Assembly (NCBI GenBank): GCA_009363875.1
Contig: CM018693.1
Coordinates: forward strand, 73,206,986-73,270,985
Direction of reading: 5' to 3'
Source: Mikania micrantha
Taxonomy: Eukaryota > Streptophyta > Magnoliopsida > Asterales > Asteraceae
DNA: 64,000 nucleotides
The notes below the pieces were generated by a model that saw nothing but the letters and a program-made list of their open reading frames with translations, ran no database searches and had not been told where the DNA came from. The position numbers were made by a program, and so were the translations under genes. Positions 37,216 through 47,666 of this stretch are shown piece by piece (within the stretch, counting starts at the first letter, position 1; each line of letters opens with the position of its first letter).

Positions 37216-38534
37216 GTTGTTCTCGGTGACTACAAACCATAATGATATCGGTGGGGGTGATAAGCTACAAAAATATATGGATAACCTATCTGATAACCAT
37301 CAACTTAGAGTTAAGTTGCATGCTTTCATGCATACATGCTTATACTCTAAGTTATCACATTTTCTTGACACATATACACACATGTAAATTTACATGACTT
37401 AGATTTTATGTAAATGGCTTAAATGTAATTTCTTTAAAACTTAAGTAAGTTTCAAGATTTAAATTATAATTAATAACTTAAATAAACATGTATGCATGCT
37501 TAGGTATGTGTACGTCTGAAGTTACTACCTTTATTATACATGCCCACATGTGTATGTGTAAAATCTTATACTTTATTCAATCATCCCTATCTATTTGAAA
37601 CTAACAAGTTTTAAACTTAAACTTAGGATGATGATAACTTATAACATATAAGGATATCCAATATAACTTAGGAAATTAACCTAAGTTAGTGGCACACTTA
37701 ATGATTGAAGTTAAACACATATAATGATAAAACTTATATACTTATGAACACGAATCACGTGATAAATACACGTTGATTGAGTCATCATTGGTTTCATCTA
37801 CGTGAGCGCGCATACTACAAAATACTGAATCTAAGACATATGGTCCTCTGCAGTGCACTGTATTGACACTTATGCATATAAGGAATGTCGTGATTTAGTT
37901 GACTTCGGTCCTCCGCGATGATTCCACACACCGTTGATTGAGTTAACTGAGGTCCTCCGCGGTACATTATACTGATATAATTATGGTGATTGATGATTAT
38001 TTTAATTGATGTGTTTGGTTGAGATTGATTGAATATACTTGAATGATTATTTGAGAATTACTTGGATTGCTTGACTTGTTGTGTTTGTGATGTGTACAGA
38101 GTTGGAATATTCTCACAGGTTCACATGTGATTTTTCTTAAAACTTTGATTTTTATAAACTGTCATAAATATTTTTAAGAATGAAAATCCTATGATTACTC
38201 ACCAACTACTTCGTAGTTGACACTTGATTTTCTACATTTTTCAAGGAAGGAAGAGAAGTAGGTAGAGAATGGTAGCTCTACATCTTTTGGACTCATAACA
38301 TAGGATCTTTGACTTAGCTAAATTAACTGGATCGAGGAAGATTAGGATTTAGTTAATTTAGCTACATCTTTTGAGTAATCATTTTAACTGCATCATGACG
38401 AACATGATTTTTGTGTAAATACTTTGTTTGAATTAATTGTTATGTGATGATACTTTAGATGCCCATGAGCTTGTGAACAATCTACTCATCCCTCGTGGCA
38501 TCCCGGCGTTTCCGCCATCGGTCGGGGTGTTACA

Positions 38535-38759
38535 CGTTACGTAACGAAAAAACAAGATTTAACGGTCTGATCATGAACGAACAGTAAAAATAAATAAAAA
38601 TATAATATTTTACGTTTTACAATTTTGAAACTCATCAAAAATAATCCAAGAATTCTAAATTACAGTTTAAAATACTTAATTATGTAACCGGAATATCGCG
38701 TGCGTAAAATTACGCGAAACCGACACCGAGGGAGACCGAACACACGTGGAACCACTCAA
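38535..38759 (+). mobile_element. Element K LTR fragment, part 1
   Basis: AT-rich U3-like sequence between the end of G and the start of A. It joins 51698 across element A and leads into a TATA box there. Its left part lies beyond G, outside the window. Bases 38755-38759 (CTCAA) are the A target repeat. No gene. Confidence 0.65.
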
Positions 38760-39940
38760 TGTCACACCCCGAGCCGGCGGGGTAGGATCGGAGTCCCCGT
38801 CGGGCGGAAGGTTCCCGGGGCGCGATATCGGGAGTGATAATCAGAAATGATCAGATTGTTTACATTGCACATGATATAAATGAGAAATGCTAAATATAAT
38901 AGAATTACAAAGTTAAATTACAGCAGTAACGTTTATAATTTAACAATGTAAATCTATTGTAAAACATCAATAAATGACTATCTTGTATTTACCCAAGATA
39001 TACAAAATAATTTATATCATGATGTCTTCAAAAGTATGCAGGTCCAAAATACTAAGTCTTCTATCTGAAGTCCTAGTCCAAAAGAAATGACTTCCTAATT
39101 GACCTGTTCGTCACCTGAGAAGTCATGCAAAAATAAAGGTCAACACATGGTTGGTGAGTTCATATAGTTTAGTATTTGAAAATGATTTGAAAATGATTTG
39201 AACATGATTTGAAAATGATTTGAAAACCTCCTTTGGTAAAGACCCTAACCTCATTAACTCCACATGTATCATCCAGATCGGTATGCTTATGTATAGGGCA
39301 TACCCCTGAGTCGAGGCTACAACCCCGCCCAGACGCCATCCCACCACATACTAATCCGCATAGGACATTGTTGTTAATGATAATTAGGCATTTTTACCCT
39401 ACCATTTACCCATAACTCTTCTGTTTGTCGTCCCTGTAATTACAATCATTTGAAATCCACTGTTGATTCCATATGTTCATCACATAATATGATCAACCAC
39501 ACAATTGTATAAACAGTTATAAATGCTTAATTAAACAAGTAAATAAACATTTAATAAAATCTAAGTCCTTATGATTGGGGCCTATGGTCATACTCGAGTA
39601 GACTAGTCTGTCAATCTAGGTACTTAGTAGTTAGGGAAACTGTAAATATCCTCAAACATACGACCTACAAGTCAAACGGTCTAGCTAGGACTTCTTGAAA
39701 TGTAGGATTTTATGTTTCGTCAATGTTTTTGGCGTATGCTATCTCTGATATTTCCCAGACTTTCCCTTAAAAATGATTTAAATGATCGTCTGATTCTGTC
39801 ACAAGATGTACTTGATGTGTTGATCATAGAATACAAGATTCATTGATCGGTTGTACACTTGATTTATTGTTCCACAAACACTTGGTTTGTAGAGCATTGA
39901 ATGTTGTCTTTGCAAAGATTGTTTTATTGATGTCTTGATG

Positions 39941-40075
39941 TCCCACACTTGTTTTGTCAAAATGTTTGATTTGATTCCTTGAATTCACCCACTTGATTTG
40001 TCAAAATGTTTGTTTTGATCCCTTGAATTCACCCACTTGTTTTGTCAAAATGTCTAGTTTGATTTGTTTGAAATG
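39941..40075. repeat. 44-bp minisatellite, three copies, in A LTR
   Basis: ACTTG(T/A)TTTGTCAAAATG starts at about 39947, 39991 and 40035, separated by CCTTGAATTCACCC. The 5' LTR has the same array about 8.9 kb further on (48,850-48,985). Confidence 0.85.
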
Positions 40076-41280
40076 TTTTGACTTATTGAAAAGTTTAGTT
40101 TAACTTGATTATTCACTTAATATATAAGTAAATCAGTTAATAACCTGCATAAAATCTTCCTAGACATGATCTAGGATAACATTTATATATATGTAAAACA
40201 TATAATTTAAAAGCATTCAAGTAAACAATTTAAATAAACAGTTTACGCATGCTTCTCAGCCCCGCGTTTTAAAACAAAATGTTAGAAAAGGGGCAATGAA
40301 CTCACCTGTGCTGCTATGTAATTTGATCTAACACAAAATGCGCGCTCCTGTATGTAAGCTAAGTATCTTCGGTTCCTGAGTTATTTTATAAGAATTTCGG
40401 ATATAATAAGTACGCGTAGTAGTCGTTGTGCCTAAGACTTTGAGTCTTGTTGTGTGTGCAACTAAGTGTCTTAGTACTAGGTGTATCTAAGGTCTAATCT
40501 ATCCTTATTACCCCTTTTTATCCCAATCCCATGTTGAGTTACAATACATACTTTTATACTTTAGAAAATTTCGGCAGAGTTTCCTTTGTTTTTCGTTTTA
40601 AATCCAGACAATTACATTGTCTATTTTATAACCAAATCCCAATTCAATCAATTTAAATAAATATTTAAACCAAAGTATTACAATTTAACTTCCAATCAAA
40701 TCAATATTAGGTCAAGATCATTTAATGAAATCTAATAAGTTATAAATAAATGAGATTTTATCAAAATTTCATTACTTGAGTTTACTAAATCATTTACTAC
40801 ATGATGGGCTTAATCAAGCCTCTTTGGGCCCATTTAAGCCCAATTGAAAAAAATCTTTGATTCCCAATTGGTCGTCCAACTTTGTTTGTAATCCACATGA
40901 GTTCTTGAAAAGATCCTTCACATGTGTCAATCTAGTTCCATAGATGTTAACACTTGTATTGATACGTTATTGTGTTTCATGAAAACCCATATCTCTTAAT
41001 AACCCTACGTCCTTATTATAAGTTACCCAAAATCATAACAACTCCTAACACCTAATAATCCTACTTCTTGTCTTAAGTTAAAATGATGTAATGACAACCC
41101 TCAATTCATGCATGCATTCATGTGATTTTTCCATGCACTTCTATCCCATGCCCACACATGCATGCAACTTATATGATTAACTCCTCATGAAATTGTTAAT
41201 TAAATGATCCACAATCCATTTCTTAGTTCACAACATTGATTTCATTGATCCTAGGTCCATAATAACCACATTAAACAACC

Positions 41281-41735
41281 CGTAAGTTCGATAGATGGTT
41301 CTAGGCAGCGAACCTATGCTATGTTTAACTATGGTTCGGCTCTAATGGAACTAGACGAACCCATAAGGTTCGGTTCCTCATGGTTCGCCCAGCTCGTTGG
41401 GTTCGCTCGCCTTGAGTTCGTGGGTTACATGGCTATGGTTCGGCTGAGGTAATTAAGAGTTCGGCTGAAGGGTTCGCATCCTCTAGGTTCATAAAGCATC
41501 ATATGGTTCGTGGCCCTAAAGCTTCGGCTGAATGATGAGGTTCGGCCATCACAAGGCTCGCCGGGTCTATAAGTCAAGGTTCGGCCACCTCAGGGTCACA
41601 GGGTTCGTCTGCAGGCCGAGCAGGGTTCGTTGCAGACTAGGGTTGCAGGGTTCGGCTGGATTGTGTGGTTCGTGTAGGGTTCGGCTAGCGAACCTGCATC
41701 ATCACTCGTCCCTTTAGCCCCACGAACCTGTAACT
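41281..41735. repeat. GGTTCG array in A 3' LTR
   Basis: More than a dozen GGTTCG units, many extended to GGTTCGGCT, in about 420 bp. It is repeated in the 5' LTR at about 50190-50640. Confidence 0.9.
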
Positions 41736-42786
41736 TCTTTCTTTTTCTGATCCAGCTCTGTTACAACAAAATTTCTAACCTCTTTCTAGTTGTTTACTTG
41801 AGTGATCTAAGTGTTTACTAGTGTGGGAAGCGGCTACAATATCAACAAAACCCTAAGGGTCGTAGCACCCCTTAAAACCGAATTTAAAATTGCCATTTAC
41901 CTTAGATTTCGTGGATGGAAGCTCGAAACGCTTGTACTTCCTTGATCTACAAGTCGAAAGAATCGAAATGACGCCAACTTTGATCGAATCCGACTTGAAA
42001 CGGTTGAGATCTTCTAGAGAGAAGGTGGAGAAACGATTTCTAGAGAGAGGAGGATGGTGGACGAAAATGAGAAGGAAAGTGGGTCTTGGTGGTGGTTGTT
42101 GGATTCTTAATGACTCATTAAATGATTAGGAAAATACCCGGTTATTCGGTCTCGTTCGGTTTCGCGTAATGTGTCGGTTTCGCGTGGTTTTCGCGGTAAA
42201 ACGATACGATTATAAAATAAAATTTATTTAACTATTCTAGGTTGTGATTCCTAATAAATTAACTAATATCTTCTTATTTATAAACAAATTTAAAATATTA
42301 ATTAACTGTTTAAATTGAAATGTACGGTCGTCGCGCGTATTCGTTCGGATCGTCACCCGTACAAACACGGCGATAACTATACTTTTCAACCTTGTTTTCT
42401 AATTATAGAATATCATTCAGAACGTTAAACTTTCAGATATATTCGTACAGATCGTCACCTATACGAATAACCCGTAAATTTAGCATTCACATAACGACAT
42501 TCGTGTGTTTTGTTCTGTAAGGCCTCACATACGTTTATACATAATAAATCCTAATCAAATAATCACATAATGGTTCTGTGTTGCCAGATAATTATCCGAC
42601 TCAAGAACCATTGTTCTGAACTGTGTTTCTGTTAAATGTGTCTGAATCTGTTCTATGACAACTCACTATGATAATGATAAATGCTATGAATATGAAAAAT
42701 ACTGAAATGTGTGATTCATACCTGTTTTACTGTTCCTGTACTGTAGAGATCACTGTTCCGGTGGCGGTTCCGGCACTGATGTTACA

Positions 42787-42799
42787 GTCTCCCCTTGTT
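42787..42799 (-). promoter_or_regulatory. Element A polypurine tract
   Basis: The minus strand reads AACAAGGGGAGAC directly before the 3' LTR, the plus-strand primer. Confidence 0.9.
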
Positions 42800-42895
42800 A
42801 GAGAAATTTCGTCCCGAAATTTAAGTGTTGTTATCAGGTACAGCTTCCTCTTCAAATAGTTGGGGATACTTTAACTTCATGTGATCCTCACGTTC

Positions 42896-45800
42896 CTAAG
42901 TGAACTCGGGCCCGCGTCTTGAATTCCATCGAACCTTTACAATAGGAATACGGCTTCGCCTCAGTTGTTTAACCTTGCGATCCATAATCTCTAAAGGTTC
43001 TTCAATGAAATGTAACTGTTCATCGACTTGAATCTCTTCGATTGGAATGACGAGAGACTCGTCAGCAAGGCATTTCTTTAAGTTTGAGACGTGAAACACA
43101 TCATGCACACCACTGAGTTCATCTGGTAATCTCATTCGATAGGCTACAGGACCTATACGTTCGATGATCTCGAACGGTCCCACGTATCGTGGTGCTAATT
43201 TGCCTTTCTTTCCAAAGCGTACAACGCCTTTCCATGGGGATACCTTCAACATTACACGATCTCCCACTTGGAATTCCAACGGCTTGCGCCGTTTGTTGGC
43301 GTAGCTCTTTTGTCTGCTCCTTGTTGCTTGTAGTCTTCTTTGAATCTGGGCTATCTTGTCAGTGGTTTCTTGTATTAGTGCTGGCCCCGTTATTCGGTTG
43401 TCTCCAATTTCAGTCCAACAAATCGGTGATCGACATTTCCGGCCATAAAGAGCCTCGAATGGTGCACATCCGATACTGCTGTGGTAACTGTTATTGTAGG
43501 AGAATTCAATCAGTGGCAAATGGGAATCCCAGTTCCCACCGAAATCCAAAATACAGGTTCTCAGCATGTCCTCTAGGGTTTGGATAGTACGTTCGCTTTG
43601 GCCATCCGTTTGTGGGTGGTAAGCTGTACTCAGATTCAACTGTGTCCCTAGAGACTTCTGTAATGATTGCCAGAACCTTGATGTGAATCTGCTATCTCGA
43701 TCAGAAATAATAGACAATGGCACACCGTGGCGTACCACTATCTCGTTGATGTATAATTTGGCCAGTTTATCCATGGTGAAGTTCTCACGCATGGGCAAGA
43801 AATGAGCAGATTTGGTTAGACGATCAATGATCACCCAAATTGTATCATGACCACTGGAAGTGCGGGGTAGCTTGGTAATGAAGTCCATAGCTATTTGTTC
43901 CCACTTCCAGAGCGGAATCTCAGGCTGTTCCAATAGACCGGACGGTCTTTGGTGTTCCGCCTTTACCTTCGCACACGTTAGACATTGACCGACGTATTCG
44001 GTTATGTCCTTCTTCATTCCAGGCCACCAATAAAATCCACGCAAGTCTTGGTACATCTTATCAGCACCTGGATGAACGGAGTATTTAGTCTTGTGTGCTT
44101 CATCGAAGATAAGTTTTCTCAATTCATCTACCGCAGGGATCCATATACGTTCCTTGTAGTAGATTATACCATCAGACTTTGTGTCAAACTGTTTCTCTAC
44201 TCCGCAATCAAGTTCCTTCTTCAGATTTCCTCGGTCTAATGCTTCTTGTTGTGCTCGAATAATCTTGTCACTTAAACTGGTCTGCACGGTTATCCCCATT
44301 GCTCTAACACGTAGGGGTTTGACCCGTTCCTTCCGGCTCAAGGCATCGGCTACAACGTTCGCCTTTCCCGGATGGTATTTGATCACACAGTCGTAATCAT
44401 TCAGAAGTTCAACCCAACGGCGTTGTCGCATGTTGAGATCCTTCTGATCAAAGATGTGCTGTAGACTTTTGTGATCAGTGTATATGATACACTTGGTGCC
44501 ATATAAGTAATGTCTCCAAATCTTCAGCGCGAAGATTACAGCTCCCAGTTCAAGATCATGAGTAGTGTAATTCTTCTCATGAATCTTTAACTGTCTTGAT
44601 GCATAGGCTATGACTTTGTCCCGTTGCATTAATACACAACCGAGTCCCTGATGGGAAGCATCGCAGTACACAACAAAGTCATCACAGCCCTCTGGGAGAG
44701 ATAGAATTGGAGCATCACACAGTTTCTGTTTCAATGTCTGAAAAGCATCTTCCTGTTTCCGCTCCCAGACAAACGGTTCGCTTTTCTGGGTTAGCTTAGT
44801 GAGAGGCAAGGCTATCTTAGAAAAGTTTGAGATAAACCTTCTGTAATAACCCGCCAATCCCAGAAAAGACCGTATCTCCGTCGGTGTCTTCGGAGTGTCC
44901 CAATTCTTTATCGCTTCAATCTTGGCAGGGTCTACATGAATTCCCTCGCTGTTGACCACATGACCCAGAAATTGAACTTCTCTTAGCCAAAACTCACATT
45001 TGGAGAATTTGGCATAGAGTTTCTCTTCTTTCAACAGCTCCAAGATCTTTCTAAGGTGTTGCTCATGTTCTGTTTTGGTCTTGGAATAAATCAGTATGTC
45101 ATCGATAAAGACAATGACAAACTGATCCAAGTACGGCTTGCACACTCGGTTCATGAGATCCATGAAAACCGCTGGTGCATTTGTCAATCCGAAGGGCATC
45201 ACCCTAAATTCATAATGCCCATACCTTGTTCGGAAGGCCGTTTTCGGTATGTCTTCATCTTGAACTCTCAACTGATGATATCCGGACCGCAAGTCAATCT
45301 TGGAGAAATATTGAGCTCCTTGCAGTTGGTCAAACAAATCATCAATCCTCGGTAATGGATACCGATTCTTGATGGTTAGTTTGTTCAGTTCACGGTAATC
45401 TATGCACATTCTGAACGATCCGTCTTTCTTTTTCACGAACAAGACCGGAGCTCCCCAAGGTGAGTAGCTCGGTCTGATGAAACCCTTGTCAAGTAGCTCT
45501 TGTAACTGATTAGACAATTCCTGCATCTCTGAAGGTGCTAACCTGTAAGGAGATTTAGCAACAGGAGTTGCTCCAGGAATTAAGTCAATACGAAATTCTA
45601 CCGGTCGCGCAGGTGGCAAACCTGGTAGGTCTTCGGGGAATACTTCAGGATATTCTTTCACTACTGGTACATCTTGAATCTTCTTCTTGTCTTTCTCTTT
45701 TTCCACCACATGAGCCAGGAATGCTATGCACCGCTTCTGTAGACACTTACGCGCCTTTATGCAAGAAATGATTTTGACACTTCGCTTTGCTTGATCCCCT

Positions 45801-46531
45801 TTAACTTCCAATACACGATCACTCGGCAATGGAATTCGAAGCAGCTTCTCAGAACAGATGACTTCCACTCGGTTAGATGAGAGCCAATCCATTCCAACAA
45901 TGATGTCAAAACTACCCAGCTCCATCGGTATCAAATCGATGGTAAATGTAAAATCATTTAGTGTCAATGGGCAGTTCCTATAAACTGTACTAACTGTGAT
46001 CTGTTTCCCGTTAGCTACTTCTATAATGTAAGGGGAGTCTAACTGTTCCTCTATGGAATCTAGTTGGCATGCAAAGTCGGTAGAGATAAAACTCTGATCC
46101 GCACCAGTATCAAATAAGACAGATGCATAAAAGTCATGTAAGAGAAACGTGCCAGTGACCACATTTGGGTCCTGGCGTGCAACTGGTGCTCCGATAGCGA
46201 AAGCTCGTCCACGTGGTGCTTGAACTGCTGGTTGTGCCTTCTTCGGGCAGTTCTTCGCAAAGTGGCCTTGTTCGCCACAATTATAGCATCCACCATTGTT
46301 CTGATTTGCTGGTGGAGGAAGAGCCAAAGCAGCATTGTTGACTGCTTGGTTAGGTGTCATCCTACAGTATTGGACCCAATGACCCTTTCTTCCACATCCC
46401 GTGCAATGCTTGCAGGGAGTGTCAGCAGTGTGGTGATACTGACACTTGGCACACAGAGGATATGTGCCAGTGTAGGGTTTGCGGTTGGGGTTTTGTGGTG
46501 TTGCTGCTATTTGTTGCAGAGGTGTGGCCAC
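42896..46531 (-). CDS. pol: Element A Pol polyprotein, stopped inside the chromodomain
   Basis: Polyprotein that would mature into protease, reverse transcriptase, RNase H and integrase. Residues are counted from 46531, a GTG that only marks where the frame opens. Gag zinc knuckles: C43-C46-H51-C56 and C82-C85-H90-C95. Protease DTGAD 141-145. Reverse transcriptase KID 411-413 and FIDD 475-478. RNase H acidic residues D624, E661, D686, D729. Integrase zinc domain H813, H820, C850, C853. DDE triad D883, D944, E980 with 35 residues between the last two. Then LAPRYVGPF (1112-1120) and the chromodomain. A TAG at 42896-42898 stands where the tryptophan of the FTWERE motif is expected, and 24 further codons follow before the normal stop at 42821-42823. 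All catalytic residues are present. Confidence 0.93.
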   Translation of the reverse strand: MATPLQQIAATPQNPNRKPYTGTYPLCAKCQYHHTADTPCKHCTGCGRKGHWVQYCRMTPNQAVNNAALALPPPANQNNGGCYNCGEQGHFAKNCPKKAQPAVQAPRGRAFAIGAPVARQDPNVVTGTFLLHDFYASVLFDTGADQSFISTDFACQLDSIEEQLDSPYIIEVANGKQITVSTVYRNCPLTLNDFTFTIDLIPMELGSFDIIVGMDWLSSNRVEVICSEKLLRIPLPSDRVLEVKGDQAKRSVKIISCIKARKCLQKRCIAFLAHVVEKEKDKKKIQDVPVVKEYPEVFPEDLPGLPPARPVEFRIDLIPGATPVAKSPYRLAPSEMQELSNQLQELLDKGFIRPSYSPWGAPVLFVKKKDGSFRMCIDYRELNKLTIKNRYPLPRIDDLFDQLQGAQYFSKIDLRSGYHQLRVQDEDIPKTAFRTRYGHYEFRVMPFGLTNAPAVFMDLMNRVCKPYLDQFVIVFIDDILIYSKTKTEHEQHLRKILELLKEEKLYAKFSKCEFWLREVQFLGHVVNSEGIHVDPAKIEAIKNWDTPKTPTEIRSFLGLAGYYRRFISNFSKIALPLTKLTQKSEPFVWERKQEDAFQTLKQKLCDAPILSLPEGCDDFVVYCDASHQGLGCVLMQRDKVIAYASRQLKIHEKNYTTHDLELGAVIFALKIWRHYLYGTKCIIYTDHKSLQHIFDQKDLNMRQRRWVELLNDYDCVIKYHPGKANVVADALSRKERVKPLRVRAMGITVQTSLSDKIIRAQQEALDRGNLKKELDCGVEKQFDTKSDGIIYYKERIWIPAVDELRKLIFDEAHKTKYSVHPGADKMYQDLRGFYWWPGMKKDITEYVGQCLTCAKVKAEHQRPSGLLEQPEIPLWKWEQIAMDFITKLPRTSSGHDTIWVIIDRLTKSAHFLPMRENFTMDKLAKLYINEIVVRHGVPLSIISDRDSRFTSRFWQSLQKSLGTQLNLSTAYHPQTDGQSERTIQTLEDMLRTCILDFGGNWDSHLPLIEFSYNNSYHSSIGCAPFEALYGRKCRSPICWTEIGDNRITGPALIQETTDKIAQIQRRLQATRSRQKSYANKRRKPLEFQVGDRVMLKVSPWKGVVRFGKKGKLAPRYVGPFEIIERIGPVAYRMRLPDELSGVHDVFHVSNLKKCLADESLVIPIEEIQVDEQLHFIEEPLEIMDRKVKQLRRSRIPIVKVRWNSRRGPEFT

Positions 46532-47490
46532 CGCGTAGTTCTTGATGGTCTTCTGTTTCTTCTTCTGATGATGGAGGGTTTCTTTGAAGATTCAGCTTTG
46601 TTCTTACTGGGTTCAGCCTCCTTCTTTAGAACTCCAGAGGCTACCATGAGGTCAGTGAGTTTCCCAGACAGTCTCACCGCAGATTCAACAGTAGTAGGGT
46701 TGGCTGAAACAACCATGCCCTGAATGCAGGCGGGAAGTCCACCCACATAACGGTCTATCCTTTTCTCCAGAGTTGGTACCATATCTGGTACCAAAGCAAC
46801 TAACTCGTGGTAACGAGTAGTGTACCCCATGTGATCAGCCCCCTTCATCACATGGTTGGATAGTTCAACCTCCAACTTCTGCAGTTCATTCTTGGGACAG
46901 AATTCTGTTCGCAGCAGTGTCTTGAAGTCTTCCCATGGCATGGCCATGGCTTCTTCTCTTCCTCGGGCATTGATCTGACCGTTCCACCAGGTTAGAGCCC
47001 GTTCGTTGAATGTTCCCGCTGAGTAACGGACCTTGTGGTGTTCGGGGCAGCTGCAAAGATCCAATGTTGCCTCAATCTTCTCAATCCATTGGATTAATCC
47101 AACGGCGCCTTCAGACCCGCTAAAGCTGGGTGGTTTACATCCTACAAAGGACTTGTAGGAGTAATGAGAGGGATCTCCAGTATTTCCACTGGCTTCTCCT
47201 GATGTGTTGCCAGTGTTGAGGATCTCATTACGAAGACGAAGGAACATCTCCGGTATTGCTTCTTTCATCTGATTTGTCATCTGGCTACTCAGTAACGTCA
47301 CCAGAGCGATAGTAGCAGGATCCATGGTCGGTACTGTGCCCGAACCAGATGCTTGAGTAATCAATGGAGGAGGGGGAGGAGGAGGTGGAGGAGGTGGTGG
47401 TGGTGAATCATTTGGAGACGGTGTGGAGGAGTGTGGAGCCAAGTCTTGTGGTGGTAGCTGTATCAAGGGAGGTTGTCTTCGTGGAGGCAT
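46507..47490 (-). CDS. gag: Element A Gag, frame ends before the zinc knuckles
   Basis: Gag builds the particle. The start is taken as the ATG at 47490 (MPPRRQPP), eight codons inside the longest frame, because the B gag copies share MPPRR here. A proline run lies near residues 30-42, then ASGSGTV, then the capsid-type region with FSGSEGAVGLIQWIEK, ALTWWNG and RYVGGLPACIQG. The frame closes at 46507. The zinc knuckles continue in the frame of pol, which overlaps the end of gag by 25 bases. In the B copies the equivalent residues (KKQRVVKKYA) run on in the gag frame, so a frameshift between about 46555 and 46585 is likely. A programmed -1 shift is the alternative. Confidence 0.9.
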   Translation of the reverse strand: MPPRRQPPLIQLPPQDLAPHSSTPSPNDSPPPPPPPPPPPPPLITQASGSGTVPTMDPATIALVTLLSSQMTNQMKEAIPEMFLRLRNEILNTGNTSGEASGNTGDPSHYSYKSFVGCKPPSFSGSEGAVGLIQWIEKIEATLDLCSCPEHHKVRYSAGTFNERALTWWNGQINARGREEAMAMPWEDFKTLLRTEFCPKNELQKLEVELSNHVMKGADHMGYTTRYHELVALVPDMVPTLEKRIDRYVGGLPACIQGMVVSANPTTVESAVRLSGKLTDLMVASGVLKKEAEPSKNKAESSKKPSIIRRRNRRPSRTTRWPHLCNK

Positions 47491-47666
47491 TCTGATCATA
47501 ACCAATAAAGTCATCGGTTAGTGCAATGATCGAATACAGAAGACAATATGCAAATAAGTCTTAAGTCCTATGTTCTCTACATGCAGGGTCCCTAGGTTAT
47601 AGTCTAGGCCAAACCATTTAAATAAGTGACCTATATTTCTCTATAACCATGGCTCTGATACCAATC
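47491..47666 (-). promoter_or_regulatory. Element A leader and primer binding site
   Basis: GGCTCTGATACCA at 47651-47663 is the complement of TGGTATCAGAGCC, the initiator Met-tRNA primer site, three bases from the LTR. The hairpin candidate CCTAG...CTAGG lies at 47587-47610 between primer site and gag, the usual place for dimerisation or packaging signals. Confidence 0.92.

Larger units (their letters stand above)
35542..38534 (+). mobile_element. Element G 3' LTR
   Basis: It begins TGTAACATCAAAG and ends CGGTCGGGGTGTTACA, 2993 bp. It holds a GTGGTGGGACGG...CCCTATACATAAAC module near 35844-35910, here upstream of the TATA box. Then come the TATA box (36471), CT-rich leader, AAGTACAAAGGATCGGAGCT (36647-36666), CAAG|GTAAAA at 36685, a CCGAGAAC array, and three GGTCCTC(C/T)GC units at about 37845-37965. 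Short spurious frames only. Confidence 0.9.
38760..42786 (-). mobile_element. Element A 3' LTR
   Basis: On the minus strand it starts TGTAACATCAGTGCCGG at 42786 and ends GGCTCGGGGTGTGACA at 38760. It has one TATATAAG-type module (about 39240-39370; here TACATAAG), a 44-bp minisatellite and a GGTTCG array. Open frames in it recur in the other LTR only because the LTRs are copies. Confidence 0.96.

Noticed and set aside
39123..39415. Open frames of 60-74 codons repeated at 48030-48322
   Set aside because: Again a copy in each LTR of element A, crossing the TATATAAG module; no start context or known domain.
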